From JBGOUV01 sp041477815 (lineage in GTDB: Bacteria; Acidobacteriota; Terriglobia; Bryobacterales; JACQDG01): 8,110 nt of DNA. Below the pieces are notes generated by a model, which was not told where the DNA came from, did not search any database, and was given only the letters and a program-made list of their open reading frames with translations. The translations under genes were made by a program, and so were the position numbers. How positions within the stretch are numbered: the stretch's first letter is position 1; each line of letters opens with the position of its first letter. Location of the stretch: contig JBGOUV010000316.1 of NCBI GenBank assembly GCA_041477815.1, positions 1-8,110 on the forward strand, read 5' to 3'. Positions 1-5,105 of the stretch are shown here, piece after piece.

Positions 1-498
1 GCTCCCGCTCTCGGCCACCACGTTGGGACTGAGCGCCACCAGTTGCAGATAGTTGCGCCCGTTGAGCGGCAGTTCGATGATCCTTTTGTTCTCGATCACC
101 GTCCCCACGGTGGCGTTCTCGGTTGTCAGCATCGAGGCGCCGCCGAGGACTTCCACCCGCTGCGAGATCTCGCCCACCTCCAGCGCAAAGTTGATCCGCG
201 CCACCGCCCCGACTTGCAGGTCCACGCCATTCCGGGTGGCCGACTTGAAGCCGGAGTTCTCCGCCTGCACGTCGTAGATCGCCGGAACCAGGAAAGGAAC
301 CGAGTAGTTGCCGGTGGCGTTCGTCTCCACGCGGCGGACCTGATTGGTAGCAGCATTCCGGACGGTAATCTGAGCGCCCACCAGGACCCCGCCCGTCGAA
401 TCGGTGACCGCACCCGTGATTTCACCAAAGGTTTGGCCGGTAAGCGGCAGGGCCAGGAACAGAAGTGCCAAAGCCAAAGCCTGAATGATCGTTCGCAT
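1..498 (-). CDS. TonB-dependent receptor with N-terminal carboxypeptidase-regulatory-like domain (partial, 5' end only)
   Basis: The first 166 codons are open and run off the left edge, so most of the plug and the whole outer-membrane barrel are missing. Residues 1-22 form a signal peptide: MRT, then a Leu/Ala-rich core ending near LTGQ. Residues 24-108 read as a carboxypeptidase-regulatory-like beta-sandwich (GEITGAVTDSTGGVLVGAQI, later ATGNYSVPFLVPAIYDV). Residues 110-166 open the plug domain (VEV, then VIENKRIIELPLNGRNYLQL). LPLNGRN is typical of the large receptor families of Acidobacteriota. Such proteins are thought to import oligosaccharides, peptides or metal complexes across the outer membrane using TonB energy; the substrate here cannot be read. 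The ATG at 498-496 is set by AAGGAGG seven bases upstream and by the signal peptide directly after it. The gene has its own promoter, 88 bases downstream of the amidohydrolase stop. Confidence is high for the family, none for the substrate. Confidence 0.9.
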   Translation of the reverse strand, partial: MRTIIQALALALLFLALPLTGQTFGEITGAVTDSTGGVLVGAQITVRNAATNQVRRVETNATGNYSVPFLVPAIYDVQAENSGFKSATRNGVDLQVGAVARINFALEVGEISQRVEVLGGASMLTTENATVGTVIENKRIIELPLNGRNYLQLVALSPNVVAESGS

Positions 499-505
499 CA
501 GCGAA

Positions 506-512
506 CCTCCTT
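506..512 (-). promoter_or_regulatory. Strong Shine-Dalgarno of the TonB-dependent receptor
   Basis: On the minus strand AAGGAGG lies seven bases before the ATG at 498. It is a near-perfect match to the anti-Shine-Dalgarno and fixes the start of the receptor, whose reading frame otherwise has no end inside the window. Confidence 0.85.
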
Positions 513-532
513 CCATGCGAGCTATGCGCCGT

Positions 533-561
533 AATATACTCCCGTCTACACGTCGCGTCAA
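533..561 (-). promoter_or_regulatory. Sigma70-type promoter of the TonB-dependent receptor
   Basis: On the minus strand a -35 box TTGACG (561-556) is followed by exactly 17 bases and a -10 box TATATT (538-533). Both hexamers match the consensus at five of six positions and the spacing is optimal. Transcription would start near 526, giving a leader of about 27 bases that holds only the Shine-Dalgarno. The receptor is therefore probably transcribed independently of the amidohydrolase gene upstream. No operator-like repeat was seen around it. Confidence 0.8.
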
Positions 562-586
562 TCCGTGTCTTGGTCTTGATCCCCGG

Positions 587-1942
587 CTACCGGAGCTTTC
601 TGCCTCCCAGGTACACGGCGTGGATGGTCCGCGTGTTGCGGATGTCCTTCAGCGGATCCCGGTCGAGCACGATAAAGTCGGCGACCTTGCCAGGCTCGAT
701 CGTCCCCAGCCACTTCGCTCCCAGCGCTTCCGCGGCGTTTCGAGAAAAAGACTGGATCACCTGCAGCGGTGTGAGACCGGCCTGGACCATCAGCTCCATC
801 TCCCAGTGCTCAAAGAATCCCGGGAACCGGCCGGGCTGGCCGGAGTCGGTGCCGAACCCGATGCGCACGCCGGCGTCCGACAGCCGCTTGAGATTGCGCA
901 CATCCATGTCAAAGGCTCGCCGGTTGAGATCCAAGGCAGCCGCGTCCGACGCCTGCTTCTTCCGGAAGGCTCCGCCCTTCAGCTCGCGAATGACCTCCAG
1001 AGTGGTGCACTTGGTAAAAAACGGGTCGTCGAGCCACTCCGGGCCGGAGGCGTAAGCGAAGAGGGATCGCTCGCGGGTGATGGTGCCGACCACCGTAACG
1101 TTGTTTTTCCGGAGGGTCGCAATCAGGCCGGCGTCCACCTCCTTGTCGCGGATGCTATGCGCGATCACATCGATGCCGTCCCTGGCCAGACCCCGGGCGT
1201 CCTCCAGGTCCCACAGATGCGCAAACACCTTCAAGCCATGCCGATGAGCCTGCCGGATGGCTGCTCTCCAGATCTCCGGCGTCAGCTTCGGCAGCTTGCC
1301 GCGATTGTCGTCTACCCACATCTTCACCAGGTCCACGCGCATTTTCGCCAGCGAGTCGACGTAGGCGGCGGCTTCCGCGGCATCAGCCACCTCGAAGGCG
1401 AGTCCCTTTACGAAGGGCGCGATGGCCAGGGGATACCCATCTTTCAGGGAGAAGCCCGTCCCGGCGGTGAAGACCCTGGCTCCGGAGAGTTCGCCCCGCC
1501 GCTGCGCCTCACGCGCGGAGATCATCAAGGCGTTATCGTGCCCCAGGCTGACCGCGGTCGTCACCCCGTAGAGCGCATAAGTACGCAGGTCGGATTCGAT
1601 GTTCGCTCGGGTGTGGTTGCTGGCGTCGGCGATCAACCCCTTGGTGAGTCCCACGTGGGCGTGCAAATTTATGATCCCGGGCATGACGAACTTCCCAGTG
1701 AGATCTACTGTAGTGGCCCCCGCCGGGGTCTTCAAACGGCCAGAGGGCCCCACCGCCCGTACGGTCTTTCCGTCCAGCAAGACCGTCGCGTCGCCCAGCG
1801 CAGCGCTACCGGTACCGTCAATCACCGTTGCATGCGTCAGCGCAGTGACCTGCGCTGGCGACGGCCATACTGCTACTACCGCCAGGCACCAAATCTTCCG
1901 CAGGCAGATGGAGCTCCTGAACACCCCGCCGTCGATGATCAT
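587..1942 (-). CDS. Exported metal-dependent amidohydrolase (imidazolonepropionase/prolidase-like)
   Basis: This 451-residue protein belongs to the amidohydrolase superfamily, which hydrolyses C-N bonds with one or two metals at the C-terminal end of a TIM barrel. Predicted ligands are all present: H94 and H96 in NLHAHVG, K207 in DLVKMWVDD (probably the carboxylated bridging lysine), H242 in KVFAHLWD, H262 in DVIAHSIRD and D366 in GFGTDSGQPG. The small beta-domain that flanks the barrel is seen at 33-86 (ATVIDGTGS to TGKFVMPG) and again at the C-terminus (GTIEPGKVADFIVLDRDP). Residues 14-31 look like a signal peptide (LRK, hydrophobic core, PSPAQ), so the enzyme probably acts in the periplasm or outside the cell. 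The frame stays open upstream to 2131, but ATG 1942 is preferred: AAAGGA lies seven bases before it, and the upstream part is Arg-rich and unlike the family. Relatives include imidazolonepropionase and Xaa-Pro dipeptidases; the substrate is not predictable here. Confidence 0.9.
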   Translation of the reverse strand: MIIDGGVFRSSICLRKIWCLAVVAVWPSPAQVTALTHATVIDGTGSAALGDATVLLDGKTVRAVGPSGRLKTPAGATTVDLTGKFVMPGIINLHAHVGLTKGLIADASNHTRANIESDLRTYALYGVTTAVSLGHDNALMISAREAQRRGELSGARVFTAGTGFSLKDGYPLAIAPFVKGLAFEVADAAEAAAYVDSLAKMRVDLVKMWVDDNRGKLPKLTPEIWRAAIRQAHRHGLKVFAHLWDLEDARGLARDGIDVIAHSIRDKEVDAGLIATLRKNNVTVVGTITRERSLFAYASGPEWLDDPFFTKCTTLEVIRELKGGAFRKKQASDAAALDLNRRAFDMDVRNLKRLSDAGVRIGFGTDSGQPGRFPGFFEHWEMELMVQAGLTPLQVIQSFSRNAAEALGAKWLGTIEPGKVADFIVLDRDPLKDIRNTRTIHAVYLGGRKLR

Positions 1943-1949
1943 AAAGCCA

Positions 1950-1955
1950 TCCTTT
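1950..1955 (-). promoter_or_regulatory. Shine-Dalgarno that decides the amidohydrolase start
   Basis: AAAGGA on the minus strand stands seven bases before the ATG at 1942. It favours this ATG over the in-frame ATG at 2131, which would add 63 residues in front of the signal peptide, and over the in-frame GTG at 1924. Confidence 0.65.
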
Positions 1956-1963
1956 GGCTGCAC

Positions 1964-1972
1964 ATTGTACCA
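1964..1972 (-). promoter_or_regulatory. Possible extended -10 promoter of the amidohydrolase gene
   Basis: The minus strand reads TGGTACAAT: an extended -10 TGn followed by TACAAT, one mismatch from TATAAT. No -35 box is seen 16-18 bases upstream (the sequence there is CGCGAG). Initiation about seven bases downstream would leave a leader of only some 15 bases, just enough for the AAAGGA Shine-Dalgarno. The match is plausible but could be chance. Confidence 0.4.
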
Positions 1973-2333
1973 ATCATCCGCCCGCCCTCGCGCCAGAGGA
2001 AGGCGATCAGGAGCTTGCTTCCGGCGCTGGAGGCCGTCTTCCCCGCGGTGCGCCCCCAGGCGTCCTAGAGCTGCGGCCTGGAGCCGGGCCAGGAGATCAT
2101 TCCCCAGCGCCGTGATTGTTGTAACCGCCAAGGCGCTCGCAGGGGGTCTTCTTCACAATCGTCACTGGGCTGATGAACATGAAGGTGAACGAGTGTCTGA
2201 TCCAACATCTTCATGTGCCACGCCCCGCCACGGAACAGCGCGTCGATGCATACCAGCCGCTGCCCTTGTTGCCGAGCTTGCCGGATCTAGCAACAGCAGG
2301 CCTCCGGCGTCCTTCCTAGCGGCTACGCGTCCC

Positions 2334-3866
2334 CTACGCCCAGTAGGCGCGGTCCAGACTCCGGTATTGGACAGCCTCGGCCAGGTGCTTGGTCTGGATC
2401 TGGGGGGCGCCGTCAAGGTCTGCGATCGTGCGAGCCACTTTGAGGACCCGGTCATGCGCACGCGCCGAAAGCCCCAGCCGCGCGATAGCGGTTTCGAGAA
2501 GCCGCTCGCCGGCCGCATCGAGGGTGCCGTGCTGGTGCACGTGCCGCGTGCTCATTTGCGCGTTGCAGTAGAGGCCCGTTCCTTTAAAGCGTTCCAGTTG
2601 CGTCTCGCGCGCGCGGATAACCCGCTCGCGGATCCGGGCGGACTTCTCCGCCTCTCCACCGCGCAGTTCCCCATACTTCACCGCCGGCACTTCGACGTGG
2701 ATGTCGATTCGATCGACCAGCGGCCCGGAAATCTTGGCCACGTAGCGGGCGATGATGGCGGGAGTGCAGCGGCACTCCCTGGTCGCATCGTTATAGAATC
2801 CACAAGGACACGGATTCATTGCTGCCGCCATCATGAAGGATGCTGGGAAGCTGAGCGTGACACCCGCGCGGGCGATCGTGACCTGGCCATCTTCCAAGGG
2901 CTGGCGCAGAACTTCCAGGACGTTGCGGGGGAATTCCGGCAACTCGTCCAGAAAGAGCAGCCCGTTGTGGGCCAGACTGACTTCGCCTGGTCGTGGGATG
3001 CCCGATCCACCCCCCACCAAGCCGGCATCCGAGATGGTGTGATGCGGGGCGCGAAACGGCCGCATCCTAAGCAGTCCAGTGCCCGAGGGCAGCAGGCCCG
3101 CCACACTGTGAATCTTGGTGGTCTGGAGCGCTTCCTCGAAGCTCAAGGGCGGCAGGATGCCCGGCAGGCGCTTGGCGAGCATCGTCTTGCCAGATCCCGG
3201 CGGCCCGATCATCAGGATGTTGTGTCCGCCGGCGGCGGCCACTTCCAAAGAACGCCTCGCCGCCTGCTGCCCCCGTACATCTCCCAGGTCCGGCGCGCCG
3301 TCAGCGATACCCGGAGGGGGGTCTACGCACGGGGCCAGAACCGGCTCCTCTGGGACGAGACCACTCAGCAGGTCGAGTAGTTGTGGCAGCGAGCGAGCCG
3401 CAAAAACCCGCACCCCGTCCACGACGGCCGCTTCCGGGGCGTTGGCCTCCGGGATCACGAGCTTGCGGATTCCCGCTTCGCGCGCCTTGATCGCGATCGG
3501 CAAAATGCCATGAATCGGGCGCACGGAGCCGTCCAGAGAAAGTTCGCCAGCGAAAAGGTATTCTTGCAAGACGGACTGAGGCACCATCCCCAACGTGCCC
3601 AGGAGCCCCATGGCGATCGGAAGATCGAAAGAAGAGCCCTCCTTCTTGCGGTCGGCGGGCGCCAGGTTGACGGTGACGCTCTTCGTCAAATAGTAGCTGC
3701 AGTTCCGGAGAGCGCTGCGCACGCGATGGTGACTCTCCCGTATAGCGACGTCGGGCAAGCCCACCACAGTAAAGTCCTTGGCGCTTCCCGAAGACAGGTC
3801 CACCTCCACGTCTACCAGGTAGGCGTCGATTCCGAACAGGGCGGCAGTGCGGACTCTCATCAGCAT
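2334..3866 (-). CDS. comM: ComM/YifB-family Mg-chelatase-like AAA+ ATPase
   Basis: A complete 510-residue protein of the usual family length (about 500). ComM is a cytoplasmic ring helicase that drives branch migration while incoming single-stranded DNA is integrated during natural transformation; many non-competent bacteria also keep it. Residues 1-165 are the N-terminal ChlI-like domain (RTAALFGIDAYLVDVEVDL, FTVVGLPDVAIRES, NLAPADRKKEGSSFDLPIA). The ATPase core has Walker A GPPGSGKT at 221-228, the family signature RPFRAPHH at 269-276, Walker B LLFLDE at 303-308, the paired cysteines 353/355 and 365/367 after AAAMN (possible metal site) and the Arg-bearing VDRIDIHVEVP at 384-394. The Mg-chelatase C-terminal helical domain ends with RVLKVARTIADLDG and HLAEAVQYRSLDR. 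ATG 3866 is chosen over the ATG two codons later because GAGAAGG sits seven bases upstream and family members usually begin ML-x-R-V/T. Neighbours suggest no functional link. No frameshift or missing key residue. Confidence 0.97.
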   Translation of the reverse strand: MLMRVRTAALFGIDAYLVDVEVDLSSGSAKDFTVVGLPDVAIRESHHRVRSALRNCSYYLTKSVTVNLAPADRKKEGSSFDLPIAMGLLGTLGMVPQSVLQEYLFAGELSLDGSVRPIHGILPIAIKAREAGIRKLVIPEANAPEAAVVDGVRVFAARSLPQLLDLLSGLVPEEPVLAPCVDPPPGIADGAPDLGDVRGQQAARRSLEVAAAGGHNILMIGPPGSGKTMLAKRLPGILPPLSFEEALQTTKIHSVAGLLPSGTGLLRMRPFRAPHHTISDAGLVGGGSGIPRPGEVSLAHNGLLFLDELPEFPRNVLEVLRQPLEDGQVTIARAGVTLSFPASFMMAAAMNPCPCGFYNDATRECRCTPAIIARYVAKISGPLVDRIDIHVEVPAVKYGELRGGEAEKSARIRERVIRARETQLERFKGTGLYCNAQMSTRHVHQHGTLDAAGERLLETAIARLGLSARAHDRVLKVARTIADLDGAPQIQTKHLAEAVQYRSLDRAYWA

Positions 3867-3873
3867 GACTCAA

Positions 3874-3880
3874 CCTTCTC
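3874..3880 (-). promoter_or_regulatory. Shine-Dalgarno of comM
   Basis: GAGAAGG on the minus strand ends seven bases before the ATG at 3866. It supports that ATG rather than the in-frame ATG at 3860, which would be 13 bases away. Confidence 0.6.
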
Positions 3881-3972
3881 TCTGGTAATTTGCGAGGCAG
3901 GCCTGAGAGTCCAAACGCTCTTGCGGAGCCGTAAAGAGTCAGGTGCGGAGGGGGTCAGACGACCTTGGATCC

Positions 3973-3981
3973 TTTATAGCA
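3973..3981 (-). promoter_or_regulatory. Probable extended -10 promoter upstream of comM
   Basis: The minus strand reads TGCTATAAA: an extended -10 TGn plus TATAAA, one mismatch from TATAAT. No TTGACA-like box occurs at the matching distance; that place (about 3996-4001) is occupied by a CCACCGG repeat. Transcription would start near 3966, giving a leader of about 100 bases before comM. It is the best -10 match in this gene-free stretch, but unproven. Confidence 0.5.
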
Positions 3982-3994
3982 CAAGAAGGCAAGC

Positions 3995-4010
3995 CCGGTG
4001 GGTCCGGTGG
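3995..4010 (-). repeat. Tandem CCACCGG repeat overlapping the -35 position of the comM promoter candidate
   Basis: On the minus strand CCACCGG occurs twice, with starts nine bases apart (4010-4004 and 4001-3995). The second copy covers the place where a -35 box would lie for the -10 at 3978-3973. The arrangement resembles an activator site replacing a weak -35, but in a GC-rich genome two 7-mers this close may be chance. Confidence 0.4.
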
Positions 4011-4068
4011 TTTCCGTTCAGAGGCGCGTTTACGGGCAGAGGCTGGGCACTAACAGACAGTCTGCGGA

Positions 4069-4090
4069 GAACGTTGCAGGCGGAACGTTG
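4069..4090. repeat. GAACGTTG direct repeat with 14-base period
   Basis: GAACGTTG occurs at 4069-4076 and again at 4083-4090. Each copy contains the palindrome AACGTT, so the pair forms two dyad half-turn-spaced sites about 100 bases upstream of the comM -10 candidate. The second copy lies in the loop of the 4078-4101 hairpin. Confidence 0.4.
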
Positions 4091-4101
4091 GCTTCCCGCC
4101 T
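4078..4101. other. Hairpin AGGCGG / CCGCCT
   Basis: A perfect six-base-pair GC-rich stem (4078-4083 with 4096-4101) closes a 12-base loop. No T-run follows on either strand, so it is not an intrinsic terminator. It may be part of a larger folded RNA or incidental. Confidence 0.4.
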
Positions 4102-4131
4102 AATCGGGGCACGCGCGCGATCACCGAGAAT

Positions 4132-4153
4132 ACTGGAGGAGAGTCCTTCCAGT
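4132..4153. other. Hairpin ACTGGA-GGA / TCC-TCCAGT
   Basis: ACTGGAGGA (4132-4140) pairs with TCC-T-TCCAGT (4144-4153), giving nine base pairs with a one-base bulge around a GAG triloop. It is the most stable local hairpin in the gene-free region. The bases after it (TTTAGG on plus, ATTCTC on minus) do not make a terminator tail. Confidence 0.5.
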
Positions 4154-4350
4154 TTAGGAGAGCAAGCGTCTCAGGCTGGAGCTTCACCGGGCGGAGTACA
4201 GCCCAGAAGAGGCTGGCCTCGGCGGTTCGCTTTCGTCCACCACGTTTTCCAGGTGCTAAGAACGGTGCTCATAGTCCTCGGGCAGCAAATTTAAATCTTG
4301 AGGTCTGCAAGGAGGACTCTGAGGGGCTCCGGACGCAAGTCACGCGGTGC

Positions 4351-4364
4351 GAGAGCCGTCTCTC
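4351..4364 (-). other. Small hairpin at the stop codon of the 243-residue gene
   Basis: On the minus strand GAGAG-ACGG-CTCTC forms a five-pair stem with a four-base loop, and its first bases overlap the TGA stop (4365-4363). The following sequence is GCACCGCG, without a T-run, so it does not meet the pattern of an intrinsic terminator. It could protect the 3' end of the message. Confidence 0.3.
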
Positions 4365-5094
4365 ACTTCCGCTTTTTCGCCCTCGCGGCCGCTGGCGCCT
4401 TGCTCGCCTTTGCCTTTGTCGCCTCTGCCTTCGTCACCGCGGGCTTCGTGGTCACCGGAATGGGCCGCACCATGTCGGGCGCCAAGAATTCCCGGTAGGC
4501 CATCTGTCCGGGTAGGGCGACGAAGGTTTCACTGTCCAGGTACGGCGCCTGGGCCTTCGGTTGGGTCAGTTGGATCTGGAAAGTTATCGCCGCGGGCGGC
4601 GCCACAGCCCCCATCCTGGTTGATTCGTCCGCGCCCACTGCCTGATTCAGTCCGGTGGCCTGCCGCAGCGGTACGAGCAACTCAAACCGGCCCAAGTCCC
4701 CGGTGGTGGTGCGGGAGAGAACAGTGAGCTTGGGGTCGACGGCCGCTACCGCAACCCTTGCGAGACCTTGGCCGGTGCTATCGAAGACCCGGCCGTATAC
4801 GAAAAAGCGGCCGTCCGCGGTCTGGGGCGTGACGGTCTGCTGCCGGACGATCTCGGCGTCGAGAGTGGCTAGCTCCAGATCCAGTTGATCCAGTCGGGCG
4901 GCGGCGTCCTGAGCCCGCCGCGACTTGGGGCCGTACTTGTCCTCGAGGCGTTTCTGCTCCGCCTCGGCGGCGAGGCGTTCCGCCGCGCGGAACTCCCGCA
5001 GCCCGCTCACTACCGCCAGACGCAGCGCATCCGCAAAGGCGCCGGCGCCGGCAAAGGCATCCACGAAGGGGTCGAAATTCGCATTGATCGCCAT
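4363..5094 (-). CDS. Hypothetical protein: coiled coil, carboxypeptidase-regulatory-like domain and Lys/Ala-rich tail
   Basis: I do not recognise this 243-residue protein as a named family. Residues 1-35 are helical and Ala-rich with no signal peptide. Residues 36-88 are highly charged with heptad-like spacing (RAAERLAAEAEQKRLEDKYG, then LDQLDLELATLDAEIVRQQ), probably a coiled coil. Residues 97-178 read as a carboxypeptidase-regulatory-like or transthyretin-like beta-sandwich (FFVYGRVFDSTGQGLARVAV, GDLGRFELLVPL, ITFQIQLTQ). Residues 216-243 are a low-complexity basic tail of TKA/SKAP repeats ending AKKRK. ATG 5094 has AGGAG six bases upstream, and that Shine-Dalgarno overlaps the TAG of the beta-helix gene; only nine bases separate the two genes, so translation is probably coupled. 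The partner suggests a role in assembling, anchoring or capping the large beta-helix protein, but this is inference only. Confidence 0.8.
   Translation of the reverse strand: MAINANFDPFVDAFAGAGAFADALRLAVVSGLREFRAAERLAAEAEQKRLEDKYGPKSRRAQDAAARLDQLDLELATLDAEIVRQQTVTPQTADGRFFVYGRVFDSTGQGLARVAVAAVDPKLTVLSRTTTGDLGRFELLVPLRQATGLNQAVGADESTRMGAVAPPAAITFQIQLTQPKAQAPYLDSETFVALPGQMAYREFLAPDMVRPIPVTTKPAVTKAEATKAKASKAPAAARAKKRK
4366..4449 (-). repeat. Low-complexity Lys/Ala-rich coding repeat
   Basis: Codons for residues 216-243 of the hypothetical protein repeat a TKA/SKAP pattern; on the plus strand this appears as a GCCTTTGCC/GTCGCCTCTGCC-like run. The encoded tail resembles the disordered basic tails of bacterial histone-H1-like proteins, and could bind nucleic acid or an acidic surface. 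Its length may vary between strains by slippage. Confidence 0.55.
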
Positions 5095-5100
5095 ATTCTT

Positions 5101-5105
5101 CTCCT
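5101..5105 (-). promoter_or_regulatory. Shine-Dalgarno overlapping the stop codon of the beta-helix gene
   Basis: The minus strand reads TAGGAG: the TAG stop of the upstream gene (5106-5104) is also the beginning of AGGAG, six bases before the ATG at 5094. The arrangement favours re-initiation by the same ribosome and a fixed ratio of the two proteins. Confidence 0.75.

Larger units (their letters stand above)
1943..2333. other. 391-base stretch without a recognisable gene
   Basis: This lies between the comM stop codon and the amidohydrolase start. It holds the amidohydrolase Shine-Dalgarno and -10 candidate at its left end. No intrinsic terminator (hairpin plus T-run) was found for comM. 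Short open stretches exist on both strands. One on the minus strand reads VTIVKKTPCERLGGYNNHG and ends with TGA at 2099-2097; it has no start signal and I cannot assign it to a family. The region could hold a decayed gene fragment, but nothing in it is good enough to annotate. Confidence 0.6.
3867..4362. other. 496-base gene-free, hairpin-rich region between the 243-residue protein and comM
   Basis: Apart from the comM leader and promoter candidate, no reading frame here looks like a protein. Frames on both strands are short or Arg/Gly/Ser-rich without a Shine-Dalgarno. The stretch has several compact hairpins (4078-4101, 4132-4153, 4209-4220 with GAGG/CCTC, 4351-4364), a GAACGTTG direct repeat and an AT island near 4287-4299 (AAATTTAAAT). 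I compared it by eye with 6S RNA, RNase P RNA, tmRNA, SRP RNA and cobalamin riboswitch signatures and found no match. It may hold an unrecognised structured RNA or a long regulatory leader. Confidence 0.55.

Noticed and set aside
485..2068. A 527-codon plus-strand frame antisense to the amidohydrolase
   Set aside because: Also in codon register with the sense gene and explained by high GC at third positions. The sense frame carries every metal ligand of the amidohydrolase family.
1943..2131. A 63-residue N-terminal extension of the amidohydrolase from ATG 2131
   Set aside because: The extension is Arg/Leu-rich, would precede the signal peptide, lacks a good Shine-Dalgarno, and overlaps the -10 candidate. 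ATG 1942 has AAAGGA at ideal spacing.
2174..2320. A 48-codon plus-strand frame (MNMKVNECLIQHLHV...) downstream of comM
   Set aside because: No ribosome-binding sequence before the ATG and no recognisable family; too short to support.
1599..3380. A 593-codon plus-strand frame spanning parts of comM and the amidohydrolase
   Set aside because: It crosses two well-supported minus-strand genes and their intergenic gap, is in register with comM, and has a composition unlike real proteins.
3998..4294. A 98-codon plus-strand frame in the gap upstream of comM
   Set aside because: No Shine-Dalgarno, a composition rich in Arg, Gly, Ser and Gln, no recognisable motif, and it runs through the hairpin-rich segment.
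3867..4362. 6S RNA, RNase P RNA, tmRNA, SRP RNA or cobalamin riboswitch in the large gap
   Set aside because: Diagnostic segments such as GAGGAAAGTCC, the tmRNA tag and acceptor ends, or the riboswitch GCCACTG core could not be found on either strand by eye. GGAGAGTCC at 4138-4146 resembles the RNase P segment only weakly and its flanks do not fit.
4351..4364. Intrinsic terminator after the 243-residue gene
   Set aside because: The hairpin has only five pairs, overlaps the stop codon and is followed by GC-rich sequence without a T-run.
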